41,239 bases of DNA, taken from the NCBI GenBank assembly GCA_014885115.2, contig WKLE02000805.1, positions 1 through 41,239 on the forward strand, written 5' to 3'. The position numbers and the translations under genes are program-made. Origin of the DNA: Asterionellopsis glacialis (Eukaryota > Bacillariophyta > Plagiogrammaphyceae > Rhaphoneidales > Asterionellopsidaceae). Position 1 is the first letter of the stretch. Each line of letters starts with the position of its first letter. Below the pieces are notes generated by a model. It was not told the DNA's origin, did no database searches, and saw only the letters and a program-made list of their open reading frames with translations. Positions 20,647 through 30,884 of the stretch are shown piece after piece.

Positions 20647-21323
20647 TTACCATCCCATGAGTAATCTTCGTTTTGTGGCGAATTCAGCAAAGGCAAGAGG
20701 TTTAGTGAATATGTCTGCAAGTTGGATCTCTGTATCTATTCGATTGATCTCTATTTGCCCAGGTATAATGCTTTCTTGAAACCAGTGATAGTCATTTGCT
20801 GTATATCGGGTTCTTGGGGACATTCTGGGGCCTTTATAATTTGCTAATTGTCTGGCAGCATTGTTATCTTCCCAAACTTTAGATATAACAGATAATCATT
20901 TACGAAGGACTTGGAGTATGTTTACAGCTTCTCCGACAAGCCATTGCATTGGGATGAAGTTCTTCGTAGAATGACTGAGACTCAAGTATTCGGATTCAAG
21001 TGTTGATAGAGCCGTTTTTGTTTGTAATTTTGAATTCCAAAGTAGTGGAGCACCACATCCAGATCGGCTTTTGGATATCTTAGGGTCTTCAGGATTTTTA
21101 TTCCCCAAAGTCCTGCAAAGTTGGCATTGCAATATAGGTCTAATTCTAGAGATTGTTTTGGCCTTAAAATAAGTCAGCTTTTTTGTGTTTTCTTCAGATA
21201 CTTTATTAGATACACGAGTCCTTGTTCATGTGAAGCTTTTGGACATGATATGAATCTTGCATAATGACTTGTGGCAAATGCAATATGAGGTCATGAATTG
21301 GTGGCTAAGTAGGCAATATGAGG
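20647..21323 (-). pseudogene. Element C RNase H and pol C-terminus
   Basis: One frame (20896-21132) has SRSGCGAPLLWNSKLQTKTALSTLESEYLSLS, the Ty1/copia RNase H core with the WxSKxQxxxALSTxExEY pattern. The last part, in the region 20650-20830, reads IQLADIFTKPLA and ends in MGW and TAA at 20647-20649; LADIFTKPL is the hallmark end of copia pol. The pieces lie in different frames, with stops between them near 20880, so this part cannot be translated as one. Confidence 0.8.
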
Positions 21324-21346
21324 TCATGAATTGGTGGCTAAGTAGA
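21281..21346. repeat. 33-bp tandem duplication inside element C
   Basis: Two adjacent 33-bp units (21281-21313, 21314-21346) starting CAATATGAGGTCATGAATTGG, identical but for the last base. In the pol frame this duplicates eleven residues and keeps the frame. It is a local, post-insertion slippage event. Confidence 0.9.
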
Positions 21347-23027
21347 TTAGCATTCCAATCACAGAGCTGTAGCTCCAATTTCTGTTGCAGGGGTCTCTGT
21401 CTGGGCTCTTTCCTGGAATGTTCTTTGGAGCTGAGACATTCTTTTCGTGAGCATTTTTGAGACCGGTGATTTGAATGATGCAATCAATGAGACCTGTTTG
21501 GAGTAGTTTGACTCCCTCTTTTGTTCTCTTTATTAGGATTCCTAAGAATCCAGCTGCATCATCTTCAACATTCAGGTCAAATCCAGGTTTATTTATTTTC
21601 TTGTTTGGCTTGCATAGCAGTTCTATGGACTTGTCAATGCCTTTGTCTGACTTTGAGAAGAACAGACAGTCATCCACATATACTAGGCAAATCACATCTT
21701 TTGTGTAGAACAGGCAAGGGTTGTATTCCAATTGTTTGAATCCACATTTTTTGAGCCCATTCTCTTCAAGTGTTTGAACCAGTTTAGTGGAGACTGAGCT
21801 AAGCCATAAAAGGCTTTCTTTAGCTTCAGCACTTTTCCGCGCTGCTTATACAGTACCAGCATTTCAGCATAAACTGGATCTTCTAGGTCTGATTGTACAG
21901 ATGCATTGCTATAGTAAATTTGCTTGGATTTGAGTCCTAACACATGTGACATTGTCAGCATCATTCGGACAGTCAACTGTCAACTGGTGCATATATTTCA
22001 AAGTAGTCAATGTCCTTGACTTGTTGGTCACTGCAACAACAGATTCTTGCTTTTAGTTTTTTGACTGACATGTCGGGGTATCTTTTTTGACAGAGAACCC
22101 AGGTTGAGTCAGTTATTGACTTTCCTGAGCTGAGGGCTTCCATTCTGTCAACTGCATCCCATGCATCAAGTTTCTCTAAGGCTTGAATTTCATTGTCCAT
22201 AGCCATTAGAACTCCTTTGCAATCAGGACCATTCATTGCATTAGCAAACAATGGTGTATCCATTGCATTCACTTTTGCATGAAAGGCAAATGGGTGAAAT
22301 CCATCAAATAAGCCAGATTCATCAAAGTTATTGGAGAACACTTCTGTGTCTTCGAGCATGGCTTGGAAAACTTCTAACGGAGGGTGCATCTTCATTATTT
22401 CTTCAGGGACCTTATTTGGGAGGTTTGCAAGGAAGTTGAGTGCATCGTCCTCATTCCAATTTTGCTTGTCCATGGTCCTTGATGGTATTTTGAGTGTTCT
22501 TCTTCTGTATTTTTCATCGCTGTGTTGATGAGGTTTTTGTTATAATATTGATGGTTAGTTCTCCCTCTTGTTGATCGTGATGATTGACAAAGATATCCAT
22601 CATTTGTCAAAACATCAGAGGAGACACTATCATCATTATCTTCGTCATTGTCCAGAGGAGCAACATCCGGTGGTGCCTTGTACGGATCATTGGCAAGAGG
22701 CTCTGCTTGTTCTTGTGGAGGTTGGGCTTGGGTTGGAGGACGTGGAGGAGCAGGGAAGGGAGTTCTTTCAATGCTTTCTTTGCAAGCACAAATTTCTCCT
22801 TCTGTTAACCATTCATTGGATAATTCAGAAGGAAGAGGTGCTGTTGGATCATCAATCCAATCTTGTACGGAATTCATTGTTGATGTTCCAAATAGACTCT
22901 TCCAGTTTTTGGGAACTTGGAAGTCTTCAATGCCAGTGTGGCTAGGAATTGTTGTGAACCAGTCATCAAAGATCACATGGAATTGCGGACTGATGTTGCC
23001 TGTGTTCAAATTTAATATTAATGACAC
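21324..23027 (-). pseudogene. Element C reverse transcriptase and pre-RT linker
   Basis: From right to left: a linker with NISPQFHVIFDDWFTTI and a Pro/Gln/Asp-rich tract (22395-23027); the RT start (MDNEIQALEKLDAWDAVDR, STWVLCQKRYPD, KLKARICC, DYFEIYAPV at 21973-22473); the segment KVLKLKKAFYGLAQSPLNWF (21692-21976), where KKAFYGL is the copia palm motif; and ICLVYVDDCLFFSKS with the catalytic YVDD box (21324-21731). Each piece lies in its own frame with short overlaps, so at least three indels or stops separate them. Confidence 0.85.
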
Positions 23028-23069
23028 AGTGCTGGCATGGTTGTCTGAGAATCCAAGGAATTGTCCGTG

Positions 23070-24271
23070 TCAAGATCTTGGTTGCCATTTGGGAAGCTTC
23101 TTGCTGTCCTGGAGTTTTGGCTCTAGGACATACACAGGACAACCCCAAACGTGTGAGTTTTGTAAGATAGTAGGGTCAACTTGACTACTTGTGAATATTT
23201 CAATTGGTGTGAGTTTAGAGTATAAATTGGGTGTATGATTGAATAGGTGTGCCACGTATTTTATGGCAAATGGCCATAATAACAGAATGTTGGGTTGTTC
23301 AGGCCAGTAAATACTTGTGTGAATCAGCATAGTTCTGGCGGAGTTCATAATTGTTTGAATATGCATTTGGCAATCCCATTTCGATGATGGGCTCTGACTC
23401 TGCTGAATTCAAGTCCTTGTTGATGTTTTGTGCACTCATTTTGAAATTCAGTGGACCTGAATACTCCATTGTCACCATGATAGGTTTTAATGTGGACTCC
23501 ACTGAGTCCTGCTTGCTGTTCAAATTGTCATTTGGATTAGATTGTGTTGGATGCAAGAAGGGAGACTTGATTCCCAATGCCAACATACCCACTGGCATGA
23601 TTGACAAATATGGTACCACCAGTGTACATTTTGCTAGTTTTCTCCTTGCCTCTTGTGTTTGGTAGCCTGCCTTTAAGGGCTGATTGGTAATGATCAACGC
23701 TGATGACATCACCAGGCTTGAGGTTTTCTTTTTATAGTGCTCCTGTTGCTTCTTTGCTGTCTTTGTTATATTTAGCCTTGTGTGGACATTTTCTCTGTTT
23801 GCCAAGTTGGCGGGAGCTGCATAAAAGTGGATGAATGGGAGAGGCTCCAGAGAATTTAGCTTTGAGAATGGGAGCTTTGTTATTTTGTCCAGATTGCATT
23901 AGATTTTGTATAGTAGGCATGTTAAAGTGACCTATCTTGTAGTGCTATTGCAGGAGTTCCTTTTTGTTTTGGGTTAAGTTTCCATTGGCATTGTCAATGA
24001 TGGTGATATTGTTGTATACTTCTCCCTCTGAGGGCAAGTCATAGTCATCAATATGAGCGATGGGGAGGAAGGATGGAGAATAAGATTCAATGGCAAAGGT
24101 AACAGTTTTGCTGGATGCGAAAGTGAAGGTGGATCCGTTCTCATGCATATTGAAACTTGCAGGAGATGGTTTGTTTTTGCAAAAGTATGCTTGAGGACTA
24201 AATAGCCAGACTTTGGCATTAGATGTAATAGGCTTTTGTGGTGAGTTCAATGCGATTACTGATATCATCAC
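23070..24271 (-). pseudogene. Element C integrase
   Basis: The N-terminal zinc region reads HYKIGHFN after a TAG where tryptophan is usual, then CSSRQLGKQRKCPHKAKY, where the second cysteine of CxxC is arginine. The catalytic core is in mixed frames around 23400-23700; a DNGVF motif with the second catalytic aspartate is recognisable near 23460. The C-terminal part (23070-23366) has KYVAHLFNHTPN, SPIEIFT-like and HVWGCPVYVLEPKLQDSKKLPKW, a highly conserved end of diatom copia integrases. Several stops and shifts interrupt it. Confidence 0.8.
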
Positions 24272-24886
24272 AAACTATCCAGGAGACTGTGCCTTGACCT
24301 CCTATGGCTGCCTTCCCTGTTCAACCTGTTAGGGATGATCCGGTTACTGGCTGAAGGGCTTCATTGGTAAAGTCAGTGATAAAAGGTGTGATTGAAACAG
24401 AAGCGCTGCTATCAAACACAATGGGACAGTCATCTTTGCAACTCAAAAAAAAGACAGATGGAGTCACATGAGCATCTTGAATGGTTTCAACAAGATTGCA
24501 AGTTGCAACTATGTTATCAGTGATGAATGCAAATATGTTGGTATTGGGTCGAGAGAAAGACCCCTACAGGATTTTGTCCTGAAGCAAGATGTCGAAGTTT
24601 GGCTGAAGTTTGATGAGGTTGGAATAATGTTCATGGCACACAGTGCTGTGAATGCACTTGTGATGGGAGTCAGCATAGACTTCCCAAGCATCTGGGTTGG
24701 ACTCCCAGAGGTCATCGAAGAGATAGAGCTGGGTATCCCAGTGAGACTCAAGGTGAGAATCAATTTGTTTCTTGGTGACTGTAGGGATAGAAAAGATTGT
24801 GTCCAGCGATCGTCGGTGACACCCACAGCTTCTCTTCTTGCCAGGTTGTCTGTGAAAGTTAAAGGTAGGGATCCTTGGTTGTTGTT
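24272..24886 (-). pseudogene. Element C gag C-terminus and protease
   Basis: A minus-strand frame reads VTKKQIDSHLESHWDTQLYL and SHHKCIHSTVCHEHYSNLIKLQ, followed by a stop and then NIVATCNLVETIQDAH. The protease region has DCPIVFDSSASVSITPF near 24390-24430. The usual retropepsin DSG is DSS here, and a TGA follows soon after (around 24325). On the plus strand this stretch also gives a 164-codon open frame, which is a shadow. Confidence 0.75.
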
Positions 24887-25630
24887 TTATATTTTGAATT
24901 GGTTTAATTTAGGAGTAATAACTACATACATTAAAGGAAGGCAGAGAATAAACTCAGCATAAGTATAAGTTGAGTTTGTCATTTCATTGAGATTAGTATT
25001 GAGAGTTTGTATAAATATGGAAGCAAACAGGTAAGTCCAGATTATGGCAACAAAGTTGAATGTTGACACAATATAGTCTTTGGATCCAAATTCAAAGTAC
25101 AATTTGCATGACATTTTTATGTCTGCTAACTCAACTTGTTTGTACTGCTGGAATAGATTTTGAGGAGTACTGTTAGAGTTGATGCTTCCATCAGAATGAT
25201 GAGGAATGATCATGAATACATCTTCCATTTGGTATTTGATGCATTCTTCTTCAAAAGAACACAGAAGGAGGGCCAGAGAATATACATTCTTGAGCTCCTT
25301 AGTTCCAGGTTTTGTCTTTAGCGTAGTAAACTTGGGAACAATTGATGTGACGGCATTAGTATGATACTTTTGCTTGTCAGATGTAGAGAGATTCTTGCAT
25401 TGTGATTTTCGGACCAAGACAATTGCAGCTTTCATTTCATCTGCATTGCGCTTAGTATCACGTAGTTTTCCTCCTAGCAGTCGGGTAACTACGGATGAGA
25501 CTGAGGTTCCCGACATGGTCGTCTGCTGTACTACGGAAGACGGGTCTTCTTGGAGCGCTGGCTCAAGTTCAGTATTGGACAGAGAGTGGGAGCTCATGAG
25601 CTGGTGACTTCTATCTGAGGTTGTTGACAC
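24887..25630 (-). pseudogene. Element C gag N-terminal part
   Basis: About 247 codons with no ATG at the natural end: the frame is preceded by TAA and opens through GTG. It has a Ser/Thr-rich head, a basic KLRDTKRNADEMKAA segment and a helical part (ELKNVYSLALLLCSFEEECIKYQMEDVFMIIP) that continues into a hydrophobic tail (TFNFVAIIWTYLFASIFIQT). It is called gag because of its position behind the 5' LTR, not by a decisive motif. Confidence 0.6.
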
Positions 25631-25712
25631 TTGGTCTGGTAGAGACGCATTGTCCCGTTACTTATCGCGAGGAGTTAGATAGCAATACTAGCTTATTTGA
25701 TGTCACCATGTT

Positions 25713-25724
25713 GGGTTCATAACC
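25713..25724 (-). other. Primer-binding site for an initiator tRNA-Met anticodon-arm fragment
   Basis: Directly beside the 5' LTR the plus strand reads GGGTTCATAACC. This matches the anticodon arm of initiator tRNA-Met (GGG, loop with CAT, AA, CC), so the minus strand would pair with a half-tRNA. Copia and Ty5 are known to prime from this internal part of the tRNA rather than from its 3' end. Confidence 0.6.
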
Positions 25725-25887
25725 TGTCAGAGTAATGGTTTAGATAGAAAGTGAGACTAAATAGATTACGATACTACTAATGAGATCTGGGGTCTTGACA
25801 CAGGTTGACACATAAGTTGTCACAACTAAGACACCAAAGATATGAGGTCTGGGTCCTCTTGACCAGCTGGACTCGATTGCACTGACA
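25725..25887 (-). repeat. 5' LTR of element C
   Basis: Partner of 20468-20630 (about 96% identical), next to the candidate primer-binding site. Confidence 0.95.
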
Positions 25888-25892
25888 CGCCA
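25888..25892. repeat. Target-site duplication of element C, right (CGCCA)
   Basis: Partner of 20463-20467 with a single C/T difference at a CpG. Confidence 0.75.
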
Positions 25893-26145
25893 TGGTCGCT
25901 GTTTTTTTCGTTGTCAATTCGATCAGTCCCTCAAGGAAACCAAACAGACAACATAATGCCAATTAAACTGAATTCTTCCTGATTGGTTGGATCAAGACAG
26001 TTGTCGGGCCAAAAAAAAACTGATTCTTTTTCTGATTCTTTTTTCTTGCGGACCTGATTGTTTTGGACGTCCGCAAGAGTGGATTTCGGAGCGACGTCTT
26101 GAGTGAGGAGTAATAACCTATTGGGAGGCAAAAAAAGATGATTTT
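25893..26145. other. Right part of the inverted-repeat interior
   Basis: Interior sequence between element C and the right arm, with repeated CTGATTCTTTTT words (26019-26042 and 26150 on) and the hairpin at 26045-26077. No coding sequence is supported. Confidence 0.45.
26045..26077. repeat. Hairpin CTTGCGGAC / GTCCGCAAG
   Basis: Perfect 9-bp stem (26045-26053 with 26069-26077) around a 15-nt loop. GTCCGCAA also occurs in the left part of the interior (20219-20226). Confidence 0.7.
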
Positions 26146-26183
26146 TTTTCTGATTCTTTTTCCGATAAAGTGTGTACCCTCTG
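26146..26183 (-). repeat. Right arm of the long inverted repeat
   Basis: Minus-strand partner of 20064-20135: 31 perfectly matching bases plus CAGAGGG without the 34-bp interruption. Removing element C would leave the arms about 585 bp apart. Confidence 0.8.
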
Positions 26184-26716
26184 ATATCTGATTCGAATGG
26201 ATCAAACAAAATCTGAAAATAAAAATACAAAGTTTCGCGCTATTTCTTCGGACCGCCGTCCTGTTTCCTGGGGTTTTTGTAAAACTAAAAAACTACTGTC
26301 TGTCTGGGTAGTCCTCTCTATTAGTCCAAGTCTACTCGTAGGACCTAGTCGCCAAACACTGGTGCTATCATACCTCATACTCCCGACACATAAATTTTTA
26401 TTTTAAAAAATTCTATTATACATCTTCATCTAGAACTTTTGAATATTCAATATACGATAGGATCAAAATGTCCCCAATGGCGGTATAGGATGCATGAACA
26501 GACACTGCAACTCTATAGTACACAAGAAGACTCGTGAAAGTACACAAAAACAAAAAAAGTACTTGGATTTCAAAATGTTATTAACATCCCTGTATGGCAT
26601 CGTCGGTCTAGAAGCCACGTAGTGCAGTCCTGTAAAAATGTGTCTTAAAGACGAACTCTCTCTTTCAATATATGCATGATCGAAAAGTTAGGTCAAAGTG
26701 TACGGTCTTGCATTTC
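26184..26716. other. Intergenic, 3' of the MFS gene
   Basis: AT-rich. Contains CTCGTAGGACCTAGTCG (26335-26351), one of the dispersed TAGGACC words. No gene is seen. Confidence 0.5.
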
Positions 26717-28540
26717 TTATAAGATCGAATTACCATTCTCTGATTGTTGGTAAAGTTCTGTATTATCCGGTACTTCAATGACCAAAAAAATATCGTCGTC
26801 GTCATCATTGCTTGTTTTTGTAAAACGTGAAGAATTTGCATGGTCTTTAGGCAGAGCATAGGCACATGTTACAGCAACAAGTTCAAGCATTGAAGCAAAA
26901 ATAAACATAGTGCCTGGTCCAGGATATGCTTTATCACGTGTTTCTTTATATACAGCACGCAAAACAATTGGACCCAAAGCAGAAGCTAATGCTTGTAAAG
27001 AATATAATGCCCCTTGTATCCGTCCCTGCTCTGATTCATTCTGAACAGAATAAGAGAGAGTAAAACGGGTGTGGATGATGTCAGTTTGTGTAGATATGAA
27101 AGAAACACAACCACTTGAAATAGAGTTTCGAGACAATATTTGTAATGACACATGATGCATATTCTTTTATGAAGAAGGCTACACCGCATGCTCAGCAAGG
27201 ATAAAGAACAAACAGCAACGTACCACATTATTAGATTTGATTGCTGATATCGTGGGGAATGCCATACCAGTAAAGCTTGAAATTATAACCCCAATGAATA
27301 TGTGGACTTTGCTAATAGCAAGACCATAAATGAGATTGTGCAACGTCCCAAGTAAAAATGCAACAACAATGACGAGTCGTTCTCCAATACAATCGTTTAT
27401 GGGTTTGATAAATACACCCTGAACAAGGATACCCAAAACTCCAATCATAAAAAACATCAATGCAATATCCTTATCATCAAAGGCAAATCGTTCTTCGGCA
27501 TAATAAATTAAAAACGTTCGATCAGCAGATGTCACCATGCCCGAAAAAAATGCCAATGATGACAGTAATCGGAACAAAGTGTTTCGATTTAAAATGGACA
27601 GTTCTCTCATGGGTCGTGTACAGTGCCGTACATAAATTTGCATTTGTGTCAATTCGCCTAATGCCATACGTTCCGCCATACGTTTTTCCCTGGCATCCCA
27701 TGCAATATCTGGTTGCAATGTTTCAGGCAAAAAACATACTGCCATCACAAAGCCGCTAAGAACTATAGTGAAGGAAAACAATGACACGTGGAAATGGTCA
27801 AGGATAAGTGCCAAAATTGGCGACAAGGCAAATCCTAACGAAAACCCCGCCAACAAGATTCCGAACGATGCTGCACGCCATTTGGGTGGCATCACGTCCG
27901 ACAAAGCGGATAGAGCAACTGCAGTCCAATTCACAATTCCGGATACACCCTTCGTAGCATAGTACCAATTAGGACTCATCATGGGGTAAATTTGTAGTAA
28001 TACCAATACAAGAGGATGTGCTACAGAAAGGAAGAGTCCTGCTATAAGGATATTCCGTCGTCCATATTCATCGCTGATACTTCCCACCATACTAGATGAT
28101 AAGAATGTCAGACCATTGGATATTAAATTAGCCATAGCGGCTGCTCCCTGAGCATCATTCGATCCATTAAGACATTCTTGTGGCTTTATTTCGTCTATCT
28201 TAAAATCGGCACAATTACGTTCATCTAAATAGTCGTGATTCAGACGAGCATACCGATCAGTTGCAACTGCTGGTACGACACCAATTGTCGATCCAAAGCC
28301 CAAGGCCAAAAGTAAGCACAGAATTACAATTTGCGGTGCACCCTTACTTGTAGCAAAGTGGACAATGAATGATTTGTGGCGGACGACGCTCGGTCGTTTT
28401 ATGCGTTCATTGGGATCAATTTCGATCATTGATAGATGAGCAGTTGTAGGGGCATCGTGGCTGTGGACGTGGCTGTTTTCGTGACTGCGACTATGGAGAG
28501 GGGTCGATTCGGATGGTACATCATTGATTTTGGGTGCCAT
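26717..28540 (-). CDS. Major facilitator superfamily transporter (two exons)
   Basis: Exon 1 is 27224-28540 (ATG at 28538-28540) and exon 2 is 26717-27040, about 546 residues. The N-terminal ~75 residues are hydrophilic with a His-rich patch (SHENSHVHSHD). About 12 membrane helices follow. MFS motif A is clear between helices 2 and 3 (GSISDEYGRRN), and the half-protein repeats around the long cytosolic loop (EKRMAERMALGELTQMQ). The junction IKSNNV/NESEQGRIQGALYSLQALASALGP restores a conserved MFS segment and supports the intron. The pattern is closest to TetA/HIAT1-like MFS proteins; the substrate is unknown. Location is probably plasma or an internal membrane, as no organelle signal is visible. 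The protein ends in an acidic DDDDD tail. Confidence 0.85.
27041..27223 (-). other. Intron of the MFS gene
   Basis: 183 nt, from GTACGT to a pyrimidine-rich CTCTCTCTTATTCTGTTCAG. Phase 0 joining restores the reading of a conserved MFS helix. Confidence 0.8.
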
Positions 28541-29533
28541 ATTGTTGAAAGAGTGTTGATTTTTTTAAAATTTTTAGTTTTTTCTATTCTCGCAGAAGCT
28601 ATTGATTGTATTCGAGCTCGAAATGGTGCGATCGCAACAAAATTGATCTGCTTACGATGTACCTTGATGTTCCCGATTTCAAGAAAGAAGTTCAATTTGA
28701 AAGAACGAGGAGTTTTACGGCAAAGTCAACAAACCGAGGACTCTTTGAAAGGTTGATCTGACCCAAACTCACCCACAATTTTCAAAATGAAAACTCAGTG
28801 ACGACTGTGACCGACTGTGTCTGTTGTTCTGTTTGCTTTTTACGTACCGTTACATTCACAGAAGAAGCAGCATCATCATTCTGAATTCGTGGAGACTGAG
28901 GTCTACCTTACTTTGGCAATTGGAGGGATAAAAAGAAACGTCATATGAACTCGTAGTCAAATAGTTTTAGCACTATACGTATAATATATATGAGATTCAA
29001 ATGCGACAGATATAATATATATATTGCAGTCTACTTTAATACCAGGTACAGGTATATCTAGAAGAGCTTTTATCTCGTATATAATGGAGACCGGAACTTT
29101 CCACTCCCAAGCCGTCGTAGAATAGGAGTGCTTTTCACCGTCCATTACATCTAACTTGCTCTCTCTAGCTACGAAGTAGAGAGAGAGAGACCTCTCTCTC
29201 TAGAGTGAAGAGAGGACAGAGAAAATCAAAAAGCGGCAGGTCCAGTATTCTGCGGCAGACTATGCATAACAACAGAACCCAATACCCGGGTACCGGTATA
29301 CCTGGCACAGTACAATTATTATTCGTAGTAGCGAAATTGCGAAGAAGGCCCAAGCGACTCTCACTTTCAAGTCTTGCATTGTTTCGTTCGCTGTTATTGA
29401 CACTGTCTTCTCTCCAGGCCGACACAAGTTTTTTTCATCGACTGATTGAATCCTTTGCATAGGATCAAATCAACTTTTAGAAATTATCTGCGTTGACCTT
29501 GATATTCCTTAGAGGACTTCTAAATAGTTTCAA
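28541..29533. other. Divergent intergenic region (MFS / RING-H2)
   Basis: About 990 bp between two 5' ends. Holds AC/GT words (ACCAGGTACAGGTATA at 29042-29057; CCCGGGTACCGGTATACC at 29284-29301) and a GA/CT simple-sequence hairpin. No gene is seen. Confidence 0.5.
29159..29203. repeat. GA/CT simple-sequence hairpin
   Basis: CT-rich and GA-rich runs (CTCTCTA at 29161-29167, TAGAGAG at 29177-29183, then AGAGAGAGA-CC-TCTCTCTCT at 29182-29201) can fold in more than one register. Confidence 0.6.
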
Positions 29534-30154
29534 ATGGTGATAGGGGATCTCTTTGTTTGTTTAATTGTGTTTACAATATGGTGTTGCGTAAAAAGCTGCC
29601 TGCAAGCTCGAGCTCGAGAAGCACAGGAAGCAGAAGGTCTCGATAGCGTCCGTCAAACGATGTCAGAAAGAAGAAGACTGGAAGCAGATATGACATCGGA
29701 GGAATTAGAAAATTATCGTAGGGCAATTGTGGAGGCTAATCTTTTCCGTAAGAAATTGGAAGAAGGCGAAGATATTAAATCATTACAAAATGCTATCCAT
29801 GCAGCAACGAATTCCTACGAGGCTAATCCGGAAGGGAATTTCTTTCAGCGAACTTGGAATGCGGCAGCTGATTCAGTCCGTAGCCTGACAAATTCTGAAC
29901 CGGAATGTAGTATTTGCTTGGATCAGTACAAAACAGGAGACACTCTTTGCTGGGCGAAAAGCAACCAATGCAATCATATTTTTCATGAGGAATGCATAAG
30001 TGAATGGCTGAAGGATCATGAGGACTGTCCTCTTTGTAGGACACCTCTTTTGACAGGGGATCATCAAGAAAATGATGATGCAAATGGAGTAGATGAACAA
30101 GTTCCAGATAATGAGACAAATGAACAAAGTCCAACTAATGAGACTGAGGCTTAA
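29534..30154 (+). CDS. Membrane-anchored RING-H2 E3 ubiquitin ligase
   Basis: 206 residues, one exon. Residues about 4-20 (GDLFVCLIVFTIWCCVK) are an N-terminal membrane anchor. A charged, helical middle (ARAREAQEAEGL to KKLEEGED) probably forms a coiled coil. The RING-H2 finger has all eight ligands: C125, C128, C146, H148, H151, C154, C165 and C168 (CSICLD ... CNHIFHEECISEWLKDHEDCPLC), in C3H2C3 order. The conserved tryptophan of the E2-binding face is present (EWL). The acidic tail has NETNEQSPTNE repeats. Such proteins pass ubiquitin from an E2 to substrates at a membrane; the substrate is unknown. It is divergent from the MFS gene. Confidence 0.85.
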   Translation: MVIGDLFVCLIVFTIWCCVKSCLQARAREAQEAEGLDSVRQTMSERRRLEADMTSEELENYRRAIVEANLFRKKLEEGEDIKSLQNAIHAATNSYEANPEGNFFQRTWNAAADSVRSLTNSEPECSICLDQYKTGDTLCWAKSNQCNHIFHEECISEWLKDHEDCPLCRTPLLTGDHQENDDANGVDEQVPDNETNEQSPTNETEA

Positions 30155-30648
30155 ACCGACAATACCTTTAAATGTATTATATTTTTTTGTGTTTTTCCAT
30201 GTTTTCCATAATTTATGACGTAGGTTTGCACTTTTTCGTTATCTATATTTTTTTGACAGCATGCATCTGCAGCAACTTCCGCATCAATTTCAGGGTTTTT
30301 GCTCATCTTTAAATTCTTTGTAGAGCAATATATCTTCATAACCTTTTCAAGCATGCTAGGGATGTAGCTCAGCGAAAGGGTTTCTTGGAAAGATAGGAGA
30401 TGGTAGTTTTCAGACAGCTAAACGTACACTCAATTCTTTTCTAAATAAGATTTTTGTAATCGGCGCTTGATAGCTGGATAACAAATTGATTTCCGATTGG
30501 ATTGATTTTGGCATAGTATATATCTAGGACCTACTATGGAGTGAGTGAAAAATGGAGCGAATTGCTCCACTCTGCAAAAATGAGCTAGATGAGTTTCTCC
30601 TCTACAAATCTTTTTAAATGAAGATCTTAATTGTTCGGCTCTCCCCTC

Positions 30649-30673
30649 TGCCGAGAGACCTTGACTCTCGGCA
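30649..30673. repeat. Hairpin TGCCGAGAG / CTCTCGGCA
   Basis: Perfect 9-bp stem with the 7-nt loop ACCTTGA. It lies between two convergent genes; a nearby shorter one is TGGAGC-GAATT-GCTCCA (30552-30568). Confidence 0.75.
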
Positions 30674-30884
30674 CGTTGCAATCTGTGTTACGGCATGATA
30701 TGTTTGAACACTTCAAGGAATTGGCAGTTGTGGGGAGCATCTTTGTGCGCCATGCTGGATAAATGCGAAACTTATCTCGTACAACTTTTAATTTTTTTTC
30801 TTAGCTTGACATTATCATACTACTTCTTTCAGGTATATAAATCAAACATGTAACATATACTATTTTGGTTCGTTTTTGGCTTCT

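Larger units (their letters stand above)
20468..25887 (-). mobile_element. Full-length Ty1/copia LTR retrotransposon (element C), heavily decayed
   Basis: 163-bp LTRs (TGTCAG...TGACA) at 20468-20630 and 25725-25887 enclose, on the minus strand, gag, protease, integrase, RT and RNase H in the Ty1/copia order. Flanks TGCCA (20463-20467) and CGCCA (25888-25892) are a 5-bp target duplication with one C/T difference at a CpG. A tRNA-Met anticodon-arm primer site and a polypurine tract sit at the right places. Coding is spread over many frames with nonsense and frameshift lesions, and the protease active site is changed. Motifs such as QFHVIFDDWFTT and VWGCPVYVLEPKLQ are typical of diatom copia (CoDi-like) elements. 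Confidence 0.95.

Noticed and set aside
21281..21346. CRISPR-like direct repeat
   Set aside because: Only two adjacent units without spacers, inside a retrotransposon of a eukaryote.
24468..24962. 164-codon plus-strand open frame with protein-like composition
   Set aside because: The minus strand over the same DNA reads copia gag motifs (HLESHWDTQLYL, HEHYSNLIKLQ) and then the protease, so the plus frame is a shadow.
20056..26191. hAT transposon with 8-bp target duplication around the CAGAGGG ends
   Set aside because: The flanking octamers differ, so the class cannot be assigned.
30358..30430. Possible tRNA: GGGATGTAGCTCAG resembles the 5' end and A box of tRNA-Ala
   Set aside because: No B box (GGTTCGA-type) and no acceptor partner follow within 150 bp; at best a fragment or chance match.
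30430..30681. 83-codon minus-strand frame between the RING-H2 and carrier genes
   Set aside because: It overlaps two hairpins and matches no known family; no splice context supports it.
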